DNA from: a virus
Virus record (IMG/VR): IMGVR_UViG_3300028608_000050
Location: 1-32,819 of that record
Reading direction: 5' to 3' (one strand)
Length of the DNA stretch: 32,819 nucleotides
Under the pieces are notes generated by a model. It did not search any database. It was not told where the DNA came from and saw only the letters and a list, made by a program, of their open reading frames with translations. Positions within the stretch are counted from its first letter, which is position 1. Each line of letters begins with the position of its first letter. Below, piece after piece: positions 8,211 through 16,396 of the stretch. Position numbers and translations under genes: made by a program.

Positions 8211-9647
8211 TTACTCCTTTTTAGCGGCTTTATCGTCTTTTTTCGGTTCTGGTGCTTCTGGTGCTGGGAAGACCTTGGTAGAGATACCGTTTACCGCTTT
8301 ACGGATACCACTTACCAATTTCTTGTGAGCGGTGATTTGCTCTTTGAGTTTCTTCACCGACTCTTTGGCAGCAGCGGTTGCTTCTGCTGTGGACTTCTTG
8401 GCAGTAGAGACGACTTCCTTGTTCTTCTCATCTTTGCCAGTCACATTACTGGCTGCTGTTTTAAGGGCAGCCATTTTCTCTTGAGCGATCTTCAATAGTT
8501 CTTCCAAGCCAGCAGCAGGACCTTCCTGCTTCTTCAGCAAACCCATGAGCTTGTCAAGGCAGGCGGCTGCGTCAGCTTTGGTGTTAAGCCCACCCACGAT
8601 GGTGCTGAACGCACCAGACGGATCAGCCTCAGCGGCCAACTTAACCAGACCTGCTTTAGCCGCAGGGTTGATTTGATCACCACTGCCATCTTTAGCAGCT
8701 ACCAGCGCTTTCTTGTTTGTTTCTGCTGTATCGGCCACGGCTTTATTTGCTCCACTTTCGTCACTAGACGAGAACCATTCCTTGATAGCGGCAAAAGACT
8801 CTGTGATCATCGCCCAGGCCTTCATTGCCATATCCTTGATGCCGTCAAGGATAGCGCCTTCAGTACCCTCTACGGCGCTCATACGCACGTTGTGAGCGCT
8901 AGCTGCACCGATGAGGAAACGGGACTCATAACTGTCCACGCCGTTCAGGTAGTCTTCCATACCTTGAATCAGTGCGATGGTGCCGTCGGCTACACAACCG
9001 CAATCGCAGTCGTTGTCCTTACGGCAGTCTTCCGGTGGCTCGAAGTCTGGCTCAGAAGGTTCCGGCAGATCTTCCAGCTGAGCAGGAGCGAACTCTTCCA
9101 CACCCATGAACATACCCAGACGACTGGTCACAAACACGTCGATGATGTTCAACACCTTCTCGGCGTATTCGATCCGACGGATCTGCGACTGGATCCCCAC
9201 GAGGTTGGGTTGCTCATGACCCTCGTAGAGGTCAATGAAGTAGCGCAGGTTCTTGTGAGAGAACTCGATCCACTCATTAACAGCACTGCCCGACATGTTG
9301 TCAGAAGTTTTGTTACCCAGTGCACAGACCTGCATGGCCACATTACGCTCTGGGGTGAAGTTGCCGTTGTGCACCTCGCTCAACAGCTCGTTGAGGTACT
9401 GATTCACCGGCCAGTTAACCAGCAGCTCACTACCGTCGTAATACGCCAGACGGTCTTCCAGTGCGGCTACGATTCTGCACAAGCGTTCCTTTGCAGAACC
9501 CTCGTCGTCACCGTCCTGATCTACAACGTAGTCAAGACCCATGGACCGCAGCAGGTCAACCAGCACCGGGTTGTTCTCTTCGCTCAGCTTTGCGGCTCTG
9601 CCAGTCAGCAGTAGACTGACCAGCCCCAGCTCAAAATACAGATTCAT
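8211..9647 (-). CDS. Fused structural domain plus processed internal head protein, 478 aa
   Basis: The protein has two parts. Residues 1-190 form a helical domain (MNLYFELGLVSLLLTGR at the start). Residues 191-220 are a Pro/Glu/Asp linker with four closely spaced Cys (208, 214, 216, 218). After that come overlapping cleavage-type sites AVE (258-260) and GTE (261-263), followed by an amphipathic helix (GAILDGIKDMAMKAW). The tail is rich in Ala and Lys. The site-then-helix layout is shared with the internal head proteins in this window; phiKZ prohead protease is known to cut after S/A/G-x-E. The start at 9647 has GAGGAG six bases upstream; the longer ORF to 9701 overlaps the upstream gene and has no such site. 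Processing would release a C-terminal piece of about 215 residues. Confidence 0.7.
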   Translation of the reverse strand: MNLYFELGLVSLLLTGRAAKLSEENNPVLVDLLRSMGLDYVVDQDGDDEGSAKERLCRIVAALEDRLAYYDGSELLVNWPVNQYLNELLSEVHNGNFTPERNVAMQVCALGNKTSDNMSGSAVNEWIEFSHKNLRYFIDLYEGHEQPNLVGIQSQIRRIEYAEKVLNIIDVFVTSRLGMFMGVEEFAPAQLEDLPEPSEPDFEPPEDCRKDNDCDCGCVADGTIALIQGMEDYLNGVDSYESRFLIGAASAHNVRMSAVEGTEGAILDGIKDMAMKAWAMITESFAAIKEWFSSSDESGANKAVADTAETNKKALVAAKDGSGDQINPAAKAGLVKLAAEADPSGAFSTIVGGLNTKADAAACLDKLMGLLKKQEGPAAGLEELLKIAQEKMAALKTAASNVTGKDEKNKEVVSTAKKSTAEATAAAKESVKKLKEQITAHKKLVSGIRKAVNGISTKVFPAPEAPEPKKDDKAAKKE

Positions 9648-9657
9648 TCGCCACTCC

Positions 9658-10143
9658 TCACTGATACTTGATGATGACGGTACCGCAGTAGTACACGGCA
9701 TCCCGTCGAGCTGTTACGTGGAGGTAACCCTCGCTCGTACCCAGCTCTACTTCAAATCGGGACAGGTCACTTAAACCAACGAGACGCAGCCAGTTGTAGA
9801 ACAGAATGGACAGATCATCTCCCAGGACTCCTGGGGGAGCATCGCCAGTAACGATACATTCTTCTGTCGTGTTGTCGATCAGGTCCTGGAGTGGTTGCAG
9901 GTTCACCTGTTCGGGGACCCCGAAGGTCAGACCGGTGATGTCCTGGGGGATACCTTTAAACAGTTCACCCAGGTCTACCTTGTCGATCAGCAGGCCAGCA
10001 CCAGCGCCACCCAGTTCAAGATAGCTGAACACGGTATCACTAACGGAACGACCTGCGCCGAAACGAGGATTCAATCCCTTAACACCTTGCTGCTCCATGA
10101 CCTCAGCGACCAACAGCGTTTTGTTAAAGCAATTCAAGCGCAT
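9658..10143 (-). CDS. Small virion-cluster protein, 161 aa
   Basis: A 161-residue acidic soluble protein without membrane spans or recognised motifs. The start is supported by AAGGG nine bases upstream. It sits between two genes for processed internal head proteins, six bases after the upstream stop and eleven bases before the next start, so all three are surely co-transcribed. It lacks the G-x-E-plus-helix signature. It could be a minor capsid, neck or chaperone-like protein; nothing in the sequence decides this. Confidence 0.65.
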   Translation of the reverse strand: MRLNCFNKTLLVAEVMEQQGVKGLNPRFGAGRSVSDTVFSYLELGGAGAGLLIDKVDLGELFKGIPQDITGLTFGVPEQVNLQPLQDLIDNTTEECIVTGDAPPGVLGDDLSILFYNWLRLVGLSDLSRFEVELGTSEGYLHVTARRDAVYYCGTVIIKYQ

Positions 10144-10149
10144 GATTGA

Positions 10150-11208
10150 TTACCCTTTGGTCTCGATACTAGACTTGGCAATCTGGTACGTGGTCTGGTA
10201 GATCTTAAACAGCAAAGTTTCCAGAACCTTGATACCCGCCATGCCGTTTCTGATAACTTCGTTCAGACTGCTTGCCATGGATTTAGCACCAGCTTCATCA
10301 TCCTTCTCAGTACGCTCAGCAAACGCCAAGCTTTTCTGTAGGTTCTTGATGAATACATCTTCCAACTTCATCGCGTCGTTAATAACGCTGGCAAAGACCT
10401 TGTTGGTGGCCGTCAACGCTTTAGCCACTTCACGAGTCTTGGTCTCATTAGGCAGGTATCCGGCGTTCTTGTCGCTTTCCAGCAGATCAGGGTCGACCTT
10501 CAGCGTCAGCTTACCGTGTGCATTGATGGAGATTGTAGTGCCACCCACAAACGGTGCCGGATCGCTACCGAAGATCTTCACCAGGTTGTCATGGTGAGTC
10601 TTGAACAGCTTATCAAGATCTTCTTTGGCATGACTCAACTGCCCCTTGCCCAGGAACGCCAATTCGGCCTTCACTACAGCATCACCGACTTCTTTGATGT
10701 AAGCATTGGTCTTAGCCGCCGCCTTATCGAGTTCGTCGATGTTCTTGATCATCCAGTCCAAGTTGTTCGGAACCTTGGCCTTGCTGGCCCACAGATTCAT
10801 ATAACCCGCTGGATAGTGCGTGAAGTGTTTCCTCACCCCATGTTTGTCCAGTAGCGTCAAGAGCTCTTTATTCTGACGCTCGGCATTTTCTTTCTTGCCG
10901 GTAAAGAAGTTCCACACCCATTTGAAGAAGTTCTTCACGGCCGTGATAAGTGCACCCACCATGTCCTTAATCCAGCTAAAGAAACCTTCAGTGCCTTGTA
11001 CACTGGAAAGATCCTGCTTGCGTGGGATGTGGGAGAAGATATATTGGTAGTACAGAGACTCGGTACCCGACACCTGGTCATATTCATCCGACAGGTCATC
11101 GATCTTGTCATCTGGGGCGTCCACAACACTCTCAGGATTCTCGGCGTTGTAGAGCGCTTCAACTGTGGGTGTATTGATAAAACGACGAGCAAGCACTGGT
11201 TGCGTCAT
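10150..11208 (-). CDS. Processed internal head protein, 352 aa
   Basis: Predicted internal head (inner body) protein. Residues 1-74 form an acidic propeptide with two candidate protease sites, GTE (48-50, followed by SLYYQYIF) and GTE (72-74). The second is followed directly by a strongly amphipathic aromatic helix GFFSWIKDMVGALITAVKNF. The rest is helical and Lys-rich. phiKZ-type prohead protease cuts after S/A/G-x-E, so the mature protein would begin at Gly75. The start at 11208 (MTQPVLARR) has AGGT nine bases upstream. The longer reading to 11280 runs into the preceding terminator region. A hairpin and a TTTATG element lie upstream, so this gene probably has its own promoter. Confidence 0.75.
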   Translation of the reverse strand: MTQPVLARRFINTPTVEALYNAENPESVVDAPDDKIDDLSDEYDQVSGTESLYYQYIFSHIPRKQDLSSVQGTEGFFSWIKDMVGALITAVKNFFKWVWNFFTGKKENAERQNKELLTLLDKHGVRKHFTHYPAGYMNLWASKAKVPNNLDWMIKNIDELDKAAAKTNAYIKEVGDAVVKAELAFLGKGQLSHAKEDLDKLFKTHHDNLVKIFGSDPAPFVGGTTISINAHGKLTLKVDPDLLESDKNAGYLPNETKTREVAKALTATNKVFASVINDAMKLEDVFIKNLQKSLAFAERTEKDDEAGAKSMASSLNEVIRNGMAGIKVLETLLFKIYQTTYQIAKSSIETKG

Positions 11209-11273
11209 GGTTAAATTACCTGTTAAAAAAGGATATGTAGCAAAACCTATAGCATCCCTTGAAAAAACAAAAT

Positions 11274-11288
11274 GCGGCATAAAGACTA
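11274..11288 (-). promoter_or_regulatory. Possible promoter after the 11285-11316 hairpin
   Basis: The minus strand reads TAGTCTTTATG followed by CCGC, immediately after the terminator stem and about 70 bases before the start at 11208. It keeps the TTTATG core of the three matching 12-mers (29-40, 25756-25767, 29519-29530) but differs in the 5' half, so it is a weak match. Confidence 0.25.
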
Positions 11289-11316
11289 CTAAGGGCGATT
11301 GCTCGCCCTTAGTAGT
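11285..11316 (-). terminator. Hairpin terminator after the 11352-12617 gene
   Basis: A perfect 14-bp inverted repeat with a TTGC loop (11299-11302). It begins 36 bases after the stop codon of the internal head protein gene on the minus strand. The following bases on that strand are CTTTATG, a weak U tract. It separates this gene from the next one downstream. Confidence 0.75.
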
Positions 11317-11351
11317 TACTTTACGGCAGGTACAGCAACAGCCACGGCGCC

Positions 11352-12617
11352 TTAGTAGGCGATGTGAGCCGCGATGCAGTCCAGAGCGGCGCCAGCGCCG
11401 TTGATCAGGAACTTGGTCATGTTGGTGGTCACGCTCGAAGTCGAGCTGTACACCGCTTTGACCAGGGTAACCTGAGCATTGACTTCGGACGCTTTGTCGT
11501 TGTCGCCGCCTTTGATGGCGTTCAGGGAACCGATAACGCGATCACGCTCGGCAGCCGAGAAAGCCTTGGCCACTTTGTCCTTACGGATACCAGCACCAAC
11601 GCCACGCACGTCAGCGATTTCTTTCAGCAGAGCCGACTTGTCGTGCTTCGCTTTGACATCGGAACCGCCAGTCAGCTTCTTGGCTTCCGGATCTTTCATG
11701 ATCACGAACTTCAGGGAGCGGGCAGCGTTGGCCGCGTCGGCCATGGTTTTGATGTCGCTGTCGATGTACGACGCCTGGATGCGGATACCGTTGATCACGC
11801 CGATCAGCACGTCGTGGGTACCAGCCTTCTTCTCGTTGTACTTGCCGGCTGCCTTGGCATCCGACTTGATCGCGGAAACAACACCGCTGTACGCCGATTT
11901 GAAGTCTTCCAGGGTGATGCCCTGAACGTTTTTGCCCAGCTCGGTCAGCTTGGCGATGGCAGCGCTCGAAGATTCGAAGCCTTTGGCTTTGAAGCCACCC
12001 AGACCGCCTTTGGCGTAGTCGATGTAAACGTTCCAGCCGCCGAGCTTGATCTGCTCTTTGACCTTGGCGCCGTCTTCGAGACGCTTCTTCAGCTGGTCGC
12101 AGCGTTTTTCCAGCGCGGCAGCTTTGTCGAAGATCGACACGAAGAAGTTGATGACGGTGTTGAAGATGTGCTTGATGAACTCGATGGCTTTGCGGCCGTA
12201 TTCCTTGATCGAGTCCATGATGCTTTCGATGCCCTGACGAGCATACATCTGAGCGGTCGAAGCGTCGGTGATGGATTCAGCACCCATGCGCTCGCCCTGG
12301 ATGTTTGCACCCAGCTTGTTGCCGAGAACCACGCCGCGGCGGTACAGCTGTGCGAAAGCCATCGCGTTGAAGTTGCCGGAGTTGATCAGCGACTCCATGC
12401 CTTCAACGACTTCGGTCGCTTCTTCAACAGCTTCTTCCAGCTCTTCGACTTTGTCGACCAGCTGTTCAACTTGCTGCGATTGCTCTTCGATCGCCACGGT
12501 CACTTCGGCGATTTCGGATTTGACGACGTCTTCAACGGCGTCGACCACGGTGCCAGCAGCACCATCCAGTTCCAGTTCTTCGGCACCGGCGTACATGTCC
12601 AGAATATTGAGGCCCAT
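11352..12617 (-). CDS. Processed internal head protein with coiled-coil propeptide, 421 aa
   Basis: Residues 25-75 are a very acidic heptad-like coiled coil (EEQSQQVEQLVDKVEELEEA is typical). The segment after it holds two candidate protease sites, GME (73-75) and RMGAE (110-114). Each is followed by a similar peptide in which Ala, Tyr and Gly recur (MESLINSG... LYRRG and ESITDAS... MYARQG). After the second site comes a helix rich in Ile and Phe (FIKHIFNTVINFFVSIFD) and a Lys/Ala-rich helical body. This fits an inner-head protein packed with DNA after loss of the acidic propeptide. The start has AAAGGA about eight bases upstream. Codons are strongly C/G-ending compared with the adjacent 12669-13685 gene, as expected for a highly expressed virion protein. 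Confidence 0.78.
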   Translation of the reverse strand: MGLNILDMYAGAEELELDGAAGTVVDAVEDVVKSEIAEVTVAIEEQSQQVEQLVDKVEELEEAVEEATEVVEGMESLINSGNFNAMAFAQLYRRGVVLGNKLGANIQGERMGAESITDASTAQMYARQGIESIMDSIKEYGRKAIEFIKHIFNTVINFFVSIFDKAAALEKRCDQLKKRLEDGAKVKEQIKLGGWNVYIDYAKGGLGGFKAKGFESSSAAIAKLTELGKNVQGITLEDFKSAYSGVVSAIKSDAKAAGKYNEKKAGTHDVLIGVINGIRIQASYIDSDIKTMADAANAARSLKFVIMKDPEAKKLTGGSDVKAKHDKSALLKEIADVRGVGAGIRKDKVAKAFSAAERDRVIGSLNAIKGGDNDKASEVNAQVTLVKAVYSSTSSVTTNMTKFLINGAGAALDCIAAHIAY

Positions 12618-12668
12618 TGCGTGTATCCTTTTTCGTTAACGAAGGAAAATTGAGTGTTTAATTAAACA

Positions 12669-13685
12669 TCAAGCGAAAACACCAAGCACACCATGAATGT
12701 ACCTGTCGGTGTAGCTGACCACCCGAGGAGTGAATCCGCTATAGAATGCCAAGGCATTAGCCTCACCGCCGAGGAGTTTCTCTGCCTCTCCCATAGCACT
12801 TGAGCTAACCTTATCCAGCTTGCTGAGGTTAGCATCAACTGATTTGACCATCTCACCCCAGCTCTTAATGAAGCTCAGATAACTGTCGTAAGATGCCTTC
12901 AAGCGCTTATGCATGGAGTTGATCTTGTCCAGCTTATTCAGCAAAGCGCTGACCTCAGACTTAGACAAAGTCACAGTGGACCCAGATTCAGCAGGTGAAT
13001 CTCCACCTATAACATATTTCGGGCTCTTGCCATCACCGTACACACATTCCCAGACCTTGCCACCTGGCAGGGTATCCGAGTACGTCGAAGTGCCCTTGGA
13101 ATGCGGCAACTTAAACGCAGGGTACTTCACCGCTTCAAACTCCTCCACAATAGCGAAGATGTTCTCAGCAGTAGAAACACCCTTGAGCTTACGAGCAACA
13201 ATCAGCTGCTTGTCCAGATAGCTCAGAATGTCTTTGCTGTGCTTGTCCAGCGAATCCAACGTGCTCAGCAGAGTGTCCATATCATGACTGATATGCCCAA
13301 TGTCGCCATTAGCAGTGATCAGAGCAATCGTGGTCTTGCTGAGGTTTAGCTCATGGTCATCGATCTTGCTGAAGTTTTGCGTCAGCTTACGGATCAAGGT
13401 GTCGTTGTCACTGAAGGCGCGGTACAGACCAGAACCTGCTGCACCGATAGCCTTGCCAAACAGGTCGATAGTTTTACCACCGACCCACTTGCTGGCTGAG
13501 AGCAACCCGGAGCCCAACTCCTTGAGGTTCTCCGTGAAGTCTTCATTGCCATCAACCGCCAGCTTTATCCGATGGGGTAAAGCCAGCAGCTCATTCCCGG
13601 CCCGCTCCATGTCTCGCTGAACATCCAACGTCGACAAATGGTTTTCCAGGCAGTTCTGGTATAGACGGTGTGCACTGACGTTCAT
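12669..13685 (-). CDS. Probable internal head or virion protein, 338 aa
   Basis: A 338-residue, mostly helical protein. A candidate protease site AVDGNE ends at residue 48 and is followed by a helical, Gly-containing segment (DFTENLKELGSGLLSASKW...), the same general layout as the clear internal head proteins nearby. The aromatic helix after the site is weaker, so membership of the family is likely but not certain. A short non-helical insert at about 195-235 (Ser/Gly/Pro-rich, one Cys) interrupts the body. The start is supported by AAGGAG seven bases upstream. It lies 18 bases after the upstream stop. Codon choice is less C/G-ending than in the neighbouring 11352-12617 gene. Confidence 0.65.
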   Translation of the reverse strand: MNVSAHRLYQNCLENHLSTLDVQRDMERAGNELLALPHRIKLAVDGNEDFTENLKELGSGLLSASKWVGGKTIDLFGKAIGAAGSGLYRAFSDNDTLIRKLTQNFSKIDDHELNLSKTTIALITANGDIGHISHDMDTLLSTLDSLDKHSKDILSYLDKQLIVARKLKGVSTAENIFAIVEEFEAVKYPAFKLPHSKGTSTYSDTLPGGKVWECVYGDGKSPKYVIGGDSPAESGSTVTLSKSEVSALLNKLDKINSMHKRLKASYDSYLSFIKSWGEMVKSVDANLSKLDKVSSSAMGEAEKLLGGEANALAFYSGFTPRVVSYTDRYIHGVLGVFA

Positions 13686-13703
13686 AACCAGTCTCCTTTC
13701 TCC

Positions 13704-15017
13704 TTACGGAGTGTTGGCCTTTACCGAGAGGTTCGACAGCTCAATCAAGCCGTGGATCACCAGGGTCAAGTAGCTGGTCAGAGTAGAACGCAGGGTGAGC
13801 AGCTCCATCTGGTTCTTGCGCACGATCTGCGAGAACGCCGTGAGGACTTTATCCTTCAGCTCGTCATCCATCTGCGACTCGTAGATGCCCTTGGCAACAT
13901 CGTTGTAATCGTTGTCCGTAAGCTTGAACTTGTCGCCGGCTTCGAAGACCTTGCTCCATTCCTTCAGCAGTTCTTTCAGGTGTTTTGCAATTACCTTGAT
14001 CTGCTGCGAAGAAGGACTCTTCACTTCGTTACCGAGTTTCGGGTAGATGATCTCCGAACTGTTCTCGAACCCAGTCAGTTCCTCGTTGAGGTAGATCTGG
14101 AGGAACTGCTCGACGTCATCCGCCGTGTGCATGCGGTAGTTCGGCTTGGTCTGACGGATGTCAATGAAGTACGCACCACCCATCAACTCAACCGACTGCT
14201 TCGCTGTTACACGACCAGTGGTGAAGTCTTTGTTTGGTTTGTTGCATTCCTTGAACGGAGTCGACGGCAACTGAGAAGGCAGATCCAGGAACCGTTCCAA
14301 CCCCAACGCTTGATCCAATCCTGCAAACCCGCCAAAGAAGCCGAGGACTGCATTCATGTTGTTCTTGCTGTTGAGGTAGTAGTTCGAACTCAACGCCGAG
14401 ATGGTACGGCTCAGCTTGCTGACGTCGCCGGTCCAGTCACCGCTGATCTGGCCGTTAACCTTAAACAGGTTAAACAGACGAGCACCGAGCAACAGGGTTT
14501 CGCGGTTCTCTTCGAACTTTGGAGTGGTATCAATCCCCCGCTCCAAAGCGTCAACCGCCTCCATCAGGCTTTCCTGGTTTTGCGTGAACACAATGTAGGC
14601 TTCACGGAAACCGTCGTTGATGCGGACGACCACTTCCTTGGACTTGCGAAGGAAGTCGCCCAGGAAGCTCTCACAGCCCATCAGACGGGTCAGGAGGTAA
14701 TCTTCCGGCATCAGGCTGCGTCCAAGCGCTTCTGCGCCTTCTACAGCGTCCAAACCGCTTACAGGCGGAATGTCGACATTGGAACGCACCAGGGAGTTGT
14801 CCATGGCGTTGGCCAGCTCAGGCGTAACCTGATGAGGCTCGGTACCTGCGAGCACCGCCTTAACCATGTCAACCCGGTTCTTGCTGTCGTCCAGACGGTT
14901 CTGGAAACGATCCAGATCCGCCGTGTCTTTGGCCAGGCTAACGATCTCGGCAGACTTAACTGCGGAGATAGCGGCCATCTCAGCCGCCAGCTGTAGCTCT
15001 TGGTTAATTTGGCCCAT
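13704..15017 (-). CDS. Processed internal head or virion protein, 437 aa
   Basis: A 437-residue protein. The N-terminal 90 residues are Ala-rich and helical, followed by adjacent sites AVE (91-93) and GAE (94-96), and then MGCE (113-116). The last is followed by SFLGDFLRKSKEVVVRINDGFREAY, which resembles the post-cleavage amphipathic helix of the internal head proteins. Two of the three sites are therefore probably used. The C-terminal 300 residues look globular and helical. The start at 15017 (MGQINQELQ) has GGAGGA ten bases upstream and overlaps the upstream gene by 14 bases. The ORF to 15056 lacks a better ribosome site. Confidence 0.68.
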   Translation of the reverse strand: MGQINQELQLAAEMAAISAVKSAEIVSLAKDTADLDRFQNRLDDSKNRVDMVKAVLAGTEPHQVTPELANAMDNSLVRSNVDIPPVSGLDAVEGAEALGRSLMPEDYLLTRLMGCESFLGDFLRKSKEVVVRINDGFREAYIVFTQNQESLMEAVDALERGIDTTPKFEENRETLLLGARLFNLFKVNGQISGDWTGDVSKLSRTISALSSNYYLNSKNNMNAVLGFFGGFAGLDQALGLERFLDLPSQLPSTPFKECNKPNKDFTTGRVTAKQSVELMGGAYFIDIRQTKPNYRMHTADDVEQFLQIYLNEELTGFENSSEIIYPKLGNEVKSPSSQQIKVIAKHLKELLKEWSKVFEAGDKFKLTDNDYNDVAKGIYESQMDDELKDKVLTAFSQIVRKNQMELLTLRSTLTSYLTLVIHGLIELSNLSVKANTP

Positions 15018-15522
15018 AGTAGGACTCTCCTCCGAGGAGCAAGAAGATACGCCCAACGACGCCTGCTCCTACGCCAGCCATGAGACGGTAAAGGTCGTTG
15101 TCATAGACCGTGTCCCCATCCTGCAAGAAGGCCGCATGGCCACCTGTGCGAGTGGTGGGAGTGTAAGTGCCATAACGGGTACTGTTGGCATCCAGGAGTT
15201 TGTTCTCTTGAATGCTCAGCGACGTGATCAACTGACGGTGACCACAACGACCATTCAGGTAATGAATGATGTCACGGATCAGTTCAGCCAATGGCCCCTT
15301 GCCACTGTCGAAGTTGACTTCCATCCACCCTGCAAAAGAAGTGCCGGTCAGGGCATTCACTTCACGCAGGGTTTCGATGGTAACGTCACCTTTCATGATC
15401 AGTTCAAAATCCTGGTACGCATCCTGACGGAGGTACTTGAGGTTCTTGAACATGGCGTCAAGCTCACCATCACCGAGGTGAGCGCTGACGTACCCGTTGT
15501 TACCCCGGCGAAATTCAGGCAT
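15004..15522 (-). CDS. Hypothetical virion-cluster protein, 172 aa
   Basis: A 172-residue protein starting MPEFRRGNNG. I prefer 15522 over the longer ORF to 15618 because CGAGG lies seven bases upstream, the start overlaps the upstream stop by only eight bases, and the longer reading lies wholly inside the upstream gene. The C-terminus has a Gly/Val/Leu-rich hydrophobic segment (LMAGVGAGVVGRIFLLLGG) that could be a membrane or membrane-interacting helix. No family is recognised. It lies in a chain of overlapping genes with structural proteins on both sides. Confidence 0.65.
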   Translation of the reverse strand: MPEFRRGNNGYVSAHLGDGELDAMFKNLKYLRQDAYQDFELIMKGDVTIETLREVNALTGTSFAGWMEVNFDSGKGPLAELIRDIIHYLNGRCGHRQLITSLSIQENKLLDANSTRYGTYTPTTRTGGHAAFLQDGDTVYDNDLYRLMAGVGAGVVGRIFLLLGGESYYGPN

Positions 15523-16396
15523 AGTCGGCCTCGATCTCGGAAATGGTGTGGTCGTTGCGAATGATCTTGTCCTGGTAGATCTCGATACGGCGATCCAGCT
15601 CAGGGTCATTCGTGCCATTACGCTTGTTGATCGCTTGCGAGATCTTCATAGCGAAGTATTCGTTGTCGCGGCGCATGCGCTCGATACGAACACTCTGAAT
15701 CTTGCTGATACCCACACCCAGCCAGAACAGCGGGTTAACCAGGTGGATACCGAAGCCCTTTTGCAGCAGGTCAACTTGACCCTTGCCGCCGGTGCTTTCC
15801 ATGACGTCCAGCGAGGTCTGAGTGATCTCGATGTCCGGCAGGTTGTTCATGTTCTTCATGATCGTGGCAGCGCCTTTCAGCAGGTCCACGGTGAAGTTGT
15901 TGTAGAACGACGCAGTGCCGTTGATCCAGCGCAGGTCAACACCGTTCAGGTAACGAGCAGGATCGACTTTCTGGTTGTTCATGGTCAGCAGTACATCGTA
16001 GACCATGCGGGTGTAACGCAGCCAGAAGTTCAGGTACTCGACGACGTTCAGCAGGTTGGCTTGCTTAACAGTCATGGTGTGACCGTCCCACAGGCTTTCC
16101 TTATAGCTGTTAACAGCCTTGGTCAGCTCAGTGGTCAGCGCATCGATAGCGCCCAGGCTGTGCTTGCTCACGCCAACCAGATCAGCACCGGAGAAGCCCT
16201 GGGCAGTGATTGCCTTTTTCAGGGACTTGGTGATGACCCAGTGCTCGATGTGATCGCTCAGGTCGATGTCGTTGCTCTGGAGGTTTTCCAGACCGGCCTT
16301 CAGGTCGTCGCCAGCTACCTTGATGTTGAGGATAGCAGCCAGGATTTCGTTTTTCTTTACTGCCTTTACTTTCCCGACGTAGGAGAAAATATCCAT
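15515..16396 (-). CDS. Virion structural protein, 293 aa
   Basis: A 293-residue helical soluble protein with no recognised domain. Two adjacent starts exist: GTG at 16399 and ATG at 16396. The ATG is preferred because GGAGG lies six bases upstream, and the ATG overlaps the upstream TGA by one base (TGATG). One hydrophobic segment, about 215-245 (LVNPLFWLGVGISKI), is probably buried. Codons are mostly C/G-ending, as in the upstream gene at 16396-17517, which suggests high expression. Its tight coupling to that gene suggests the two products are made in step and may interact. Confidence 0.68.
   Translation of the reverse strand: MDIFSYVGKVKAVKKNEILAAILNIKVAGDDLKAGLENLQSNDIDLSDHIEHWVITKSLKKAITAQGFSGADLVGVSKHSLGAIDALTTELTKAVNSYKESLWDGHTMTVKQANLLNVVEYLNFWLRYTRMVYDVLLTMNNQKVDPARYLNGVDLRWINGTASFYNNFTVDLLKGAATIMKNMNNLPDIEITQTSLDVMESTGGKGQVDLLQKGFGIHLVNPLFWLGVGISKIQSVRIERMRRDNEYFAMKISQAINKRNGTNDPELDRRIEIYQDKIIRNDHTISEIEADYA

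Noticed and set aside
9648-9701. Longer N-terminus for the 478-residue protein
   Set aside because: The extra 18 residues overlap the upstream gene and have no ribosome site, while GAGGAG sits six bases before 9647.
11364-12653. 429-codon ORF on the plus strand
   Set aside because: Antisense to the strongly biased internal head gene at 11352-12617; the lack of stops follows from C/G-ending codons on the other strand.
12631-12667. Palindromes TTCGTTAACGAA and GTTTAATTAAAC before the 12617 start
   Set aside because: Both are AT-rich, short and not repeated before other genes, so an operator role cannot be supported from the sequence alone.
13668-14996. 442-codon ORF on the plus strand
   Set aside because: Antisense shadow of 13704-15017 with no ribosome site and no sensible protein composition.
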